The notes beneath the pieces are model-generated. The model did no database searches, had not been told where the DNA came from, and saw only the letters and a list, made by a program, of their open reading frames with translations. From positions 34,917,741 through 34,981,740 of the forward strand of contig JANVCC010000022.1 of assembly GCA_025345505.1 (NCBI GenBank): a DNA stretch of 64,000 nt, in the 5' to 3' direction. A program made the translations under genes and the position numbers. This DNA comes from Todiramphus chloris collaris. Lineage: Eukaryota > Chordata > Aves > Coraciiformes > Alcedinidae. This document shows, in pieces, positions 40,001-50,841 of the stretch. How positions within the stretch are numbered: position 1 is the stretch's first letter; each line of letters begins with the position of its first letter.

Positions 40001-42212
40001 CGATTCCTGCTTTTGTTTTTTCAACAACCCTGTTGCTAATTAAACACAAACTTATAAGCCCACTATCCTGCTATAAAATTCAATACTCTGCTTTAAAAAA
40101 AACAAGCAAGCAAACAATAACATCATCTTTTGATTTATTGGTGTGATTTTTTTTTTTTTTCCCAAAGGTGATCCCTAACAGGCTTCTCCGTTGTGGCTAA
40201 AAACACTGCATTGTACATAAGATTTTCTTGTTCAGATCAATTTGCTAAATTTTCATTTAGTTTCAAAGTGGTTCATTTTGTTGAGGCTTCATTTTGTTCA
40301 GACTAGCAACTTGAGAGGTTTCCTGTAGCTTAGAGAGATTGCTTTTGAATTGGTACATTATTCAGTCATGAATTGTTTCTTTAGTATATGAGCAGATGAG
40401 TGGGATTTTTATTACAAATATACGTCTGAGTGCAGAACAACTACTACTTTGGCCAAATAAAGAATGTAAAATTAAACATGAGTCTTCGTAGTATGCTGTG
40501 ATGCTTTTCTGCACCGTGTGCATTGGGTTTTCTTTTAGGTACTTAGCAAAAACCTCCTGTAGGGCATGGTGGTATGATTGACTGCACACAGAATTTAAAA
40601 AATAATACAGTATATTGTAAAAATATGGCTACACTGGTAAGAACTGAAACCATTTTCCTATGATCAGAAGATACAAGTGAGTAAATTTTGGTCTTTGTGA
40701 GCAGCTACTAATTACACAGATCTTCAGCTGCATTCAGCATCCGATCCTGGTGCGATGTTCCGAGTGATTTCTGCAGTCAGCGAGGTGATGAGGTGGTGTT
40801 AGGCAGCAGAGCAAGTGCAATCCCAGTCTTATGCACCAACCTTTTAAAATATGGGTTTCCTTCGTGTCGTCCCTTGTTGTTTACCAGTACATGATTGCTT
40901 TTACCTACCTTGAATTAGTTTCCACCTCTGCAGGATTTTCTTGGCCAACAAAGTTAACTTGCGTAAATGGGAAGCAGTAGGAAAGAAATGTATCTTTTTT
41001 GAAGATGCTGTCTCTGGATTTAGGGAGATTCTGCAGATGGAACATTCTTGTAGAAAATCGGGTGACGTTATTTGCTTCTTGCGTGGCAGTAAATTAGAGG
41101 ACCGTGTGTGTTCCAGCTGCCTTGGTGAAGGGATTGAGGATCCCATCAGAGCCCCAAAGCAGCTCTCCAGCTGTGTTTTGCTATAATAGGCTTTCCTGGT
41201 GTGGCCACCAAAAATGTTTTTCCCTGACTTTAGAGGAGGGAGTCAGGGTTTGTAAGGGCAGCCTACTACCCACAGCACAGCTGCCCAGTGCTCACTGCAG
41301 CAGCAAGTCTTGGCCCTCAGCTCTCTGACTTCAAGGAGGTCAGAGTCCATGTTTGCTTTGGTACCTTAGGAGACAGCTGCTTGTCTTTTGCTACAAGATT
41401 TACCAGTTAAAGATTTTTATTGCCACATAAGAAGATGATTTAGAGTTTTTGTTTTAATCTCTTAATCTTGAATATTTTAAGAAAAACTAATTTTATGAGC
41501 TCTTGGGAGTTAGAGTTTCACTCATTAGTAGGTGAAAACCTTGCAAAGCTCAAGAAGAAGGTATCTAAAACCTCTCTTTTCTCAAGACATCTTAGTCAAT
41601 AGATCTGAGTAGAAAAATCTATTTCAAAGAGGCCATTCTGGAAAGAGGATGAGAAATGAAAGTCTAGTGGATATAGCTATGTTAATGGGGGCAGAGCAGC
41701 TACTTAATTACACAGCAGTGTCAGAAGCAATAGGATTATCTATTTCTATCATGGTATGGGTCAAACTGAAGCTCAGCAGTTGAACTTAAGGTGCTATATA
41801 AATGCATAGGGAAGTTCCCAAATGCTTGTAATTGCCTTCTCAGTTGCTGTGAATACTGACATTTAGTGATCCTCTTTGTCCCTTTCCTAGTCATATATTT
41901 ATTATATGTGAAAGGGTTACTGCAAAAGGCTTTTCTCCATCACTGTGGTCCTCCTGTATGCTCAAAGTTGGATCCAGATGCAGGAGGCTGGAAGAAGAAA
42001 TGTGTTTTGCAATTTACAGTAGGGTAGATTTAGTCCTTGCTAAAATGCCCTGCATCTTCACTGTGCTCCAGAAAACACTGTATTTATCACCAGGTTCCAG
42101 AATTTACATTGAAAATGGCATAATTGAATCATGCACATTGCCACATCTTGTTTCCTCTTCTTTGTTTATAGGTTTTCCTCTAAAAAGCATTTCCTTGCTC
42201 CTGTGTTTTCTA

Positions 42213-42234
42213 GGAGAGAGGGAGAGAGAGAGAG
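42213..42234. repeat. (GA)n microsatellite
   Basis: A nearly pure GA run of 22 bp with a single GG interruption. Confidence 0.85.
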
Positions 42235-44559
42235 CAAGCTGTCGAGTAGTTGGAGCTCTGGCTTAATTAGTTTTCTCAGGTCTTCAGTAATATCTTATAG
42301 TTCTTAGTGTTTCTTGGAAAGGTGCTACAAAAGATAGAGAGAGCTGCATGCTCCAATTCCACCTGGAATACTCTAGTTAGCTGTGGATTCACCTCAAGGA
42401 AATAAAAGAGAGCTAAAAGGCCAGCAAAAATGTGCACGTAGAGCTTGGCTAAAGAAAGGAACGTGCACTGGGGTTTTTTTTTTCCGAAGGTAAAAATCAT
42501 TATAAGGGGACTTACTTCTAATAAATTGTATATAATAAAATGAGCTGACATTTTTTACTACTAGTGAGATACAAGACTGAGATTGCACTTGTGGAGGAGA
42601 GGAAGAAATGCCGCCTGACGTTTGCTGTGAGCTATTGCCGCGTGCCAGCTAGCTGAGATATTTTGGAAGTCCCCAGCAGCTATCTGAAAGCAGAGTGCAA
42701 ATATCACAGCACAGACACAAGGCTCCCAAACCAAACGGTGCCCGTGTGCTGAGCGAACCCATGTGCAGGTGTTTATTTGAATGCCATTTCGCAGAGCGCA
42801 TTCGCCTTCTCGCCTGATACGGGGAGACTTGGAGTCTCACCGACTTCGAATCAGGCTGCTGCCAAGGTTGGGCTGAGGGGGAGGAATACTCTTTTCTGTT
42901 GTATGTATATTCCTTGAAAAGGTTTGAGAAAGGAGGGCTTTGACATGTTTGCACTCATTGTGATTCTCTGGACAGCTCTGAAATGTAAATAAGAGATTCA
43001 GGTGTTAGCAAAGAAGAGGCTTTGCTGCAGTGGAAATACTATGGCTCCCTGAATGGCCTTCTTGGGGGGAAGATGCAAACAAGCAGTGTTTGGCCAGGAC
43101 ATTTTTCTTAGTGCGGTATCTTCACACTACCCAAGGCTTTGATCCAAATTATCAAAGGTTAGACTTAATTTAAAGAATAAAACTACTAGTTACTTTATGT
43201 TTCCTTCATTAACATGATTGCCAGGACATGCTTCCAGGACTGGAATTCAGTCTTCATTCATCTGCAGCACTGGAGTTGCCACTGTGGCTGTACTGGGGAA
43301 GGCTGAATCAAAGATTCCCCCTCTCCCCACCCTCTCCAGAAGATAGCTGTCTGCCATGCCAAAATACTGCATTTCATTTCTCATGGCACTGTTTCCAGTC
43401 AAGAAAGTTTTCCTTGCTCTCCTGCAGATCATGATCTTCCTTAAACCTCAAAGTAACTTGGTTCTGAAGATGTGTGGAATGTCAGCTTTTGTTTTGAATG
43501 CATTTGTTTATTGTTTTCCCTCCGAAAAGCAGAGGAATCTGTTCAGAGCAGAAGGCAGCTGGCTGTTGTCAGAAAGAGTAGGCTGTGGGTGAGTTTAGCA
43601 GAGAGTCCTTCAGGCAGGCATTCGCCTGCCAGTGCTGGATGTGTAGTGGGGAAGGCTGTGTAGGTGCTTTCCTGGATGATTTTACGTGAGGATTGGCTTC
43701 TGGGAAGTAGCATCTTCCATGTGCTGGTTTGGGGTGGGACCATTTTGTACCCACAGTTTGCTGCAACAGCCCTGTCTGCCCCCTGCCCACCCGCACTCTT
43801 ACACCACACCGCACCCCTGCTCTGCAGCAGCCACCCACCTTTCCTGCCACAGAAACCTACCTTCTGATCAAGGCAGACAGCCTCACCACGTCAACAAATA
43901 CAAAATTATATTATGATAGGAGAGAAGAGTTGCAAAGGCAACCCATAGGCAGCAGGGGTTAACTCCAGAAATAATTTGGGTGGTGCATGTAACTGTTGTG
44001 GGCAGATTTTAAGTCAAGGAGGAGAAAGAAACAGGAGGTTTGATCCAATGACTGTTTTTCCTCCTGTCGTGGGCAGCTGAGGCACCAGTATCTTACTGGA
44101 CGGACACAGTCACCTTCAGCAGGAACAGAGAACAATAAATTTGCCTTCGGTCCCAAAGCTCAGCTACTGAGCTGCCAGCCTTAGTGCCACTGGTGCCATG
44201 TCTACCTTGGTGCGTTTCTGCTCTTCCACTCCCTGGATCCTGTTTCCTGTTGTGGGGTTTAGTGTAGAATTTGGATAACTGAATATAATTTTTATGGCTA
44301 TTTGCTTTGGTTTCTCTTCTCCAATTGCCTTTGTTTTTCAAAGCAGCTGGCAAGCATGGTCTTACTACCATTTCTGCATCAATGATTTGAGGGTCTTTGG
44401 TAGAAAAATCTAACTTGGAGATTGATAATATCTATCTCATTTAGGAAGACCTTTGCTGACTCCCCCATGATGATCAGTTCCATATACCATACAGCTCAAG
44501 CTTGTCTTTCTGGCAGAGCTCACAAGTATCTTATGTATCTGCCGAGCTAATATATTGTC

Positions 44560-45060
44560 TTTCTGTATTTGTATTCCGCAGTTGATTGTTCAATGATTTC
44601 TCCTGCTGAATTGCAATGGATGAGCTGTTTAATGTTGCAACGGCTGATTTTGTAATGTAAAAACAAAAAACCTCTCAATTCCAAATTGTGTTTGCTAGTT
44701 AGAACGCAGAATTTAAATGAGATTTATATGGAAGATGTATTTTTCCCATTGTTTCGCCAATGCAAAAAGAAAACAAGTCTTCACTCTTTCTAAAAGAAAA
44801 TCAAAGCAACCATAGCAAGAATTTGTTTTGCAAGGAAAAAGCATCAATAAAAAATTAACCTGTTCCCTTCTACATATTTGTGTCCACGTTAGTGGTATTT
44901 TAAAAATCCTTTCTCAATGCAGAAATAACAATTTGCAAAAAGCAGATCTTTTCAGACAGCCGGAATGTTAAAATTTCTAAAAATCAAGTTTAAAATATAT
45001 TTATTTTACCATGGTAAGTCTTCTGGCGCTGAGTCTGTGTATATTACCACAGTAGTCCAG
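44560..45060. promoter_or_regulatory. Candidate conserved non-coding element
   Basis: Roughly 500 bp of AT-rich, apparently single-copy sequence carry SOX-like (GATTGTTCAATG, CCCATTGTTTCG), TCF-like (ATCAAAGCAACC) and homeodomain-type (AAAAATTAACC) sites. The stretch is free of recognised transposons and long frames. A 19-T run follows at 45073. Regulatory function is a guess from composition. Confidence 0.25.
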
Positions 45061-45072
45061 ATTTAAGATTTC

Positions 45073-45091
45073 TTTTTTTTTTTTTTTTTTT
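45073..45091. repeat. Poly(T) run
   Basis: Nineteen consecutive T residues on the + strand. No transposon body adjoins it that would explain it as a retroposed poly(A) tail. Confidence 0.9.
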
Positions 45092-45775
45092 GGTAGGGAA
45101 TTGTTGTCATGAATGGAAATGAATTACTCAAAGGTAGATGCTGGATTTTGTAGCTTTTGTTGACAAGCCACATGAGGTGGACACTTGAGCGAAACAGTCA
45201 GGCATCGCTTCAAATGTCAAGTTGGTATTTACTGTAATGCGTAATGGTTTCATGACTGTTTACCCACCTCTGTGAGGGAAAGCACCAAAGAGAACAAGGG
45301 AGCATATGAAATTCTTCTATTAGCTTTTATGTTTCGCAGCAGCTTTGCCTGTGCAGTGACCAGCTTGCTTTGTTCACAGAGCTGAGGTCCCCAGAAGAGC
45401 ACTGCCGCATGTTGGCACAGTGACCTGGAAGGGCAACGCTCGCTTGGCGGGGTCACCACGCTGCAGGGATGCTGCTTCGGCACTCGAAAGTGAATTAGCC
45501 AGTTAAAGTATCATAGACTAAACCAGCACTTTTGTGTGCACATTTAAGACTGAATTATAGCTGCTGGGGAGTGCTGAGATGAATTTTGAGAACGGAAGCT
45601 TAAAGTTGAAGAGCAAAGTAAACTCATAGTTGAGGTATAATTTTAGCATAATGAAGAGAAGAAGTAAATGACCATTAAAGGTGTGAACTTGTGTGGGAAA
45701 CATTTGCAAAGGTGCTATTGTCACTACATAACAGTGGCTATAAATGTGTTACTGTCTTCATAATAATTTGAAGTA

Positions 45776-46150
45776 TGTGGTGGGTTGACCCTGGCTGGAT
45801 GCCAGGTGTGCACCAAACCTACTTTATCATTCCTCCTTCTCAACTGGACAGGGGAGAGAAAATACGATGAAAGGCTTATGGGTTGTGGTAAGGACAAGGA
45901 GAAATCACTCACCGATTACTGTCAAGGGCAAAACAGACTTGACCTGGGGAAACTGGTGTAATTTATTAACAATCAAATCAGAGAAATAAAACCTAATTCT
46001 TAAAACACCATCACTCCATCCCTCCCTCCTTCCTGGGCTTAACTTTACTCCCAATTTCTTCACCTCCTCCTCACCAGCAGCACATGGGGAACTGGGAAAA
46101 GGGGTTGCAGTCAGCTCATCACACCTTGATTTCCTCTGGTAGCGTCTCAG
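45776..46150 (+). mobile_element. Truncated ERVL-like LTR fossil
   Basis: This is the first ~375 bp of an avian ERVL-like LTR. It begins at the canonical TG end (TGTGGTGGGTTGACCCTGGC) and carries the family blocks GGGGAGAGAAAATACGATGA and GGGCAAAACAGACTTGACCT. Similarity fades near 46150, so the right part of the LTR and any internal region are missing, and no target duplication can be seen. Shared blocks show it is related to the complete solo LTR at 17488-18452. It is a fossil with no coding potential. The right boundary is approximate. Confidence 0.75.
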
Positions 46151-49100
46151 CATGTATGGCTTTTAAAAACATATCATGACTTTAATCACTGTTCTGCAAA
46201 AAGGCTGCTCATGTTTAGTAACAATAATTCTGTCACAAAACTTCCTTTCGTACTTTTAGGTTTTTTTTTCTAGTGTTTGCACTGTGAAATGGCAGTATTC
46301 AAAAATATTTGAGAAGTAAAACTTGACCCTGCTAAAAACTGAAGATAATTGTCAGATATTTGAAACTGCTAAGAAGTAAAACTGTTAACAGTTGTGTCCT
46401 CACTAATTACATTCTGCATATCTACGTTCCCCTGACAATGTCAGATGCATCCGGTGTCACCCTGCCTAAGAGCTGAGGGCTGTTCAGTGACAGTGAAAAG
46501 CAAAAACAGCTTCTGCCCCTAAAGAGCTCTGTTTGCCATTGCTTGTGGAGAGGTGTGTGGTGGGATCCCAGAGGCTGTTTTTTAATGCTGTAGAGTCAGA
46601 AAAAGTTTTACTGTAGTGCCCTAAGAGTCTCAGTGGATCAATGATACACAGACTTGAGATTTTGGTTGTTTTCCATGTAAGTCTCATAATTTTCTCCTTG
46701 TTTAATGGGAATGTTTGGGCTTCTCAACCCAGTATGTTGTTTATCACTTGTAGAGGACTGAAGTACAATGGAGGCTGAAGCATCATCACTCTGCAGGAAA
46801 GCAGGGGTATTCTGCTGGGCAGGTTCCTTCAGCATTAGTTTATATAAGAGATCAGGTTGCTGGAAACACAAAATTCTCCTGTCTTTGCCAGTGAGTAGCT
46901 GACGTGATATTGCTGTGCTGTGTCCAGCCTAGAGCTGCTCTTTGTTGCCAGTCAAGGAGAAGAAATGTGTGCAGCAGAGAAGGGAGGTTCTGAACTGAGC
47001 AAACTGCTGGGTGATTCAGGGATTTCAACCAGAGAGAGGAGTCATGGGCATCTTGCTGTTCTGTTGTGGCATTGATATGACCCAGTGGCACAACACTGGG
47101 CCAAAACCTCTGACAAGCCAGTTTTAGTCTCAGTGATCTCATAGCACCCTTAAGGGTATTTGAGGGGGGGCAGAGTGTAGTCCAGTTCAAGTGAGAAGAC
47201 ATACACTTTAGATTCTGCTGACATCTCCCTGGCCTTAGTGATGATTTACATGGGATGTAGTCACCTGTGAAACGAAGGATCAAAAGCAGCTGCAGGTGGT
47301 TTTCTGGTGCCAAGTGGCAAATACTTGTGTGAAATTCTCAATACACCTGACAACTCCAGTTATTTATGGAAGCTTTTAATAACACAAAAATAAATTCGCT
47401 GTGTCTCCACTGGCCACGCTGGAGCACGGTGCTGTTTTGAGGAAGGAACGGCTGTTTACGGGAAGAATGCATGCGTGGCTTTAGTGTTTGTCATTTAGTG
47501 AGACCATGAATAGTGTCTTCGGTTGGAAGAAAGGCAACTTTATGTGCAACACACCAGCAACATATCTGTTAAAACCTTGAAGGCTCGGTTCATTTATCGC
47601 ACCAGGAGACAGGCTGGTTCTTCAGTGCCTTTCATTCATGCACCACTTGGTGAGCCAGCACTGTGCCGTCACCTAGCTGTGCTTGCCCATGGGGCATGGC
47701 CTCACTGCACAGCACCTTGAGGCCAGAGGAGCGTGAGGAACGCTAGATGGACCCAGCTGCCTCTGCAGGCTGTGGGAGTTGCTTGTCCACTGTTTCTTTG
47801 CTGGAAGCTGTTGACAGGATCAGATGTACATGGAGCTGGCTTTCAACTGTTTGTCCCAGGCCATATGCTTAATCCTTCCAGCAGTATTTATAAAGATAAC
47901 TAGTTCATTCCTGGCTTCTGTTCAGTTTAAACCCATTCTGAGAAAGGCTGTGGTGTGTTTGCCAGAGCCTCTCTGTGAGCGCTTGGAGAGTTGCCTGCTT
48001 GTGCTGGTGACAAAAATGTCTTTCTCCCTCCTTTGTCCTTGTTATCCCTGTAGCACCAGTGCAGGAGGGACCAGGGGATGGATTTTGCCTCGGTTTTGCT
48101 TTGCCAGTGGAGCCCTGTGTATGTGGTCTACGTGTGAGGTGGCTCCACAGCAAAGGCAGCAAGTTGGTGATGTACAGTGATGAGGAGACTCCTGTGACCT
48201 GAGAAGGATGCACAGTAAGCAGCCAGCACAGGTCCAGTGTCAGATCCCAGCGTGAGCCTGCAGATCTCACTGGTGGTTAGAAGAACTCATGGGGAAACCT
48301 CTGGGAGATACACACTGGCCGTAGCATCTCTTCTCCCTGTAGTTAGTGTCTGCGTAGGGATTGTTTACCTACTTCTGCCTTCCCTTCCAGAGAAGCCTTT
48401 GAAAGGCAGATCTGTGATTCTGAAAGTTGACGATGAAAGGAACAGAGTTGCTGAATAATTTGAGCTTATACAAAAATGTATGTAGCAATGCACGCTGACT
48501 TGTTTCAGTGAATATCAACACTTATTGTCCCTTGAACTCGCTATTGACACAGACAAAGCAGTATCAATATTTATCTCTCAGGTTAATACCTTTTTATATT
48601 CACCTCAACAGACATCAATATGTGCTTATTATTATAACGTTTGTCCTTCAGCGGAAGAAACTCGAATATGGTTGCGAGGGCAAAGCGAGGTTTCTATTCG
48701 TATTCTCTTCCCATTTTAAACCTCATCAGATGCTTTATCGTGTGCACGGAGCTCACTGCCACCCTCATTCAAACAACCCCTTCATTGGTACTTGTGACAC
48801 TGATTGAGAGATTGATTTTGGGGAAATGTGAAGTTAACTGTCACTAGTAGAAGGGTTGGCAAAACCACTTCTGTTTGATAAGACTGGTTGCTTGGAGGTG
48901 CCTCCTGTAGCAACTCTGTAACCAAGAGCGAGCTTCTCAACAGCTCGCAGCACCGAGGCATAACGCAGAGAGCAGGACACAAACGGAGGAGACTTTGATT
49001 CTGAGACCCAGCTGTGATCACTGCCCACAAAATGATGCTGTTAACGTCGAGCGGGGGACACCTACAGATCCTGGTGGAGCCTTGTGGTGGCTTATCTCCC

Positions 49101-50051
49101 TCCTGTGTCACGAGTGGCACCCTGTGCCTGCGTGCCAGCTAGAACTTCAGTTCTGGGCACTCCAATACCATAGAGAACACAGTGGCCTATTTGGGCCAGC
49201 TGCATTTGTTCCAAGAAGCAAATATGTGTGGGAAACAAGAATGTGGCCCCTTCACTGTGTCTGAAGGATTGTCTTTCTGATCGGCTACATTACCTTTCAA
49301 TTCTAATTCTAGATCTTAGAGAAGAAGAAGACAGAGATTTTCTAGCTAGACAAGTAGGGCAGGATGCACAAAAAAAGATGCCCAAGAAAGCATGACAGCA
49401 CTGGATGCCACAGGACTTGTTTGGGATCTACAAAAACCTTTTTAGCACATAATTTATGCTATAGGGACCCATTTATGTGGAGATACCAGTGCTGGAAGTT
49501 AGGCAGAAACATTGTAAGTTCCTAAGAAGCTCTGTAGAAATGACGGTCTTCCTCTCTGGTGCTTGCTTTTAAACCTCCTGACCTAAGCACAGGGGGTAGG
49601 CAATAACTAGACTGGGAGCAGCTAATAAAAGGTCTCTCTCTCTCTCTCCCACCCCCCACACACCCTTCTGCTCATCAACAGGTAGTTGCTGTTGGAGGGG
49701 GTCAGAGGGGGGTTTGAGTCATGTGTTGATCTGGACAGTGGCTGAACACCAGTCAGTCACCAGAAGCTGTTAAGTCTGAAATTCTATCCAGCTGCTGGTA
49801 GAACAGAGAAACTTCTCCACACTCTTACCTGCCAGAAGAAGTACTAGTAGGCAATCCTTGAGGCTGGAGAGCAGAAGAGACAAGCTCTTCCTTGAGGAGC
49901 TCCAGTCTTCCTCAGATTAACCCCGCTGAGGAAGCGCAGTCTGCATGGCTCCTGCTGCCAGCAGTGTTGCCGAGCAGTGCCAGCAGCCACGCCGAGTCAT
50001 TCTGGACGGTTTCTGTGCTGCATTTAGAAGCAGACTCGCAGCAATGGAAGT
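46151..50051 (+). other. GPR39: GPR39 intron 1, no gene seen
   Basis: Non-coding. A CT microsatellite followed by a C/A-rich run lies at 49632-49665. No transposon or exon is recognised. Confidence 0.5.
49632..49665. repeat. (CT)n then C/A-rich simple repeat
   Basis: About eight CT units are followed by CCCACCCCCCACACACCC. Confidence 0.85.
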
Positions 50052-50841
50052 AACAGCTGTTTGTAAACTGACATTTAAATGACAATTGTCAGTAGACAAT
50101 AAGCATATGGTAGCTGACTTCTCGCAGGCAGACAACTGCAGCAGCAGAGGCACGGAGCAGCTGCGGATGCTGGAAGAGAGCACTGCACCGATCTGCAGTT
50201 GGGAAGGTCGTCTCAGTGATTGAAGACTGTGTTTTGTGGCTTGGCTTTTTTCTTAGAAGCTGGAAAGACAATAAACTAATGACTTATGGCCCTATTTCTA
50301 ATGAAAAGCAAGTTTTTTGAGTCCTGGTTAAAATAATAAGCATAACATACACGCCCAAACCTCATCTCCTGAAAGCAACAGTCTGAATTAGTGCTGGAGT
50401 CTTTGCTTTTTTTCCTTCTCTCAAATTAGTAGTGACTGATGTAATGACCATCAAGAACCTGATTAGTGAAAAGGTCTATTTGCTTGTGATGTCAAAGTTG
50501 TTTGCAGCAGAATCAAACAGGGACCAAGTGCTTTCCTCATGATTAGCATTGCTTTATAATGGTAAACTTAATAATGAGGGACGGTCTCGGTATTTTCCTC
50601 TTTGGGGAGCCTCTGATGCACGGTTGAAAAGGTTTGTGACTAAGGCATAGAGCGGTAATGTCACATTGTACCTTCGAGTATAGTTGGGCCAAGCATGCAA
50701 ATGTAAAATGAGTGCTAAAAAAAAAAAAGGCTCCCCCTGAACCAACTGCATCGCTGCCTGCACTTGACTCATAACTCAGTAACCATATGTTTATATTCCA
50801 CTGACAATTGCCATTTAAATGTCAGCTTACAAGCAGATGTT
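50052..50841. repeat. Inverted-repeat pair, possible ancient element
   Basis: The left arm 50052-50118 and the right arm 50775-50841 are reverse complements of each other at 56 of 67 positions (84%) without gaps. The best core (50068-50092 against 50801-50825) matches at 24 of 25. Each core holds CATTTAAATG beside TGACAATTGTCA (TGACAATTGCCA in the right arm). The 656-bp spacer is ordinary single-copy-looking sequence, with an AT-rich HD-site-containing middle and a 12-A run near 50718. Outward similarity stops at the arm ends. The layout fits terminal inverted repeats of an old non-autonomous DNA transposon, or two head-to-head copies of a conserved repeat. No transposase frame is present. 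Confidence 0.7.

Larger units (their letters stand above)
37023..45775 (+). other. GPR39: GPR39 intron 1, segment with few repeats
   Basis: No gene is recognised. There is a GT-rich run at 37529-37563, a GA microsatellite at 42213-42234, a 19-base T run at 45073-45091 and a long AT-rich block at 44560-45060 treated separately. Short frames here lack family resemblance. Confidence 0.5.

Noticed and set aside
45073-45091. Poly(T) as the tail of a retroposed gene
   Set aside because: Adjacent sequence shows no frame, no transposon body and no flanking duplication that I can identify.
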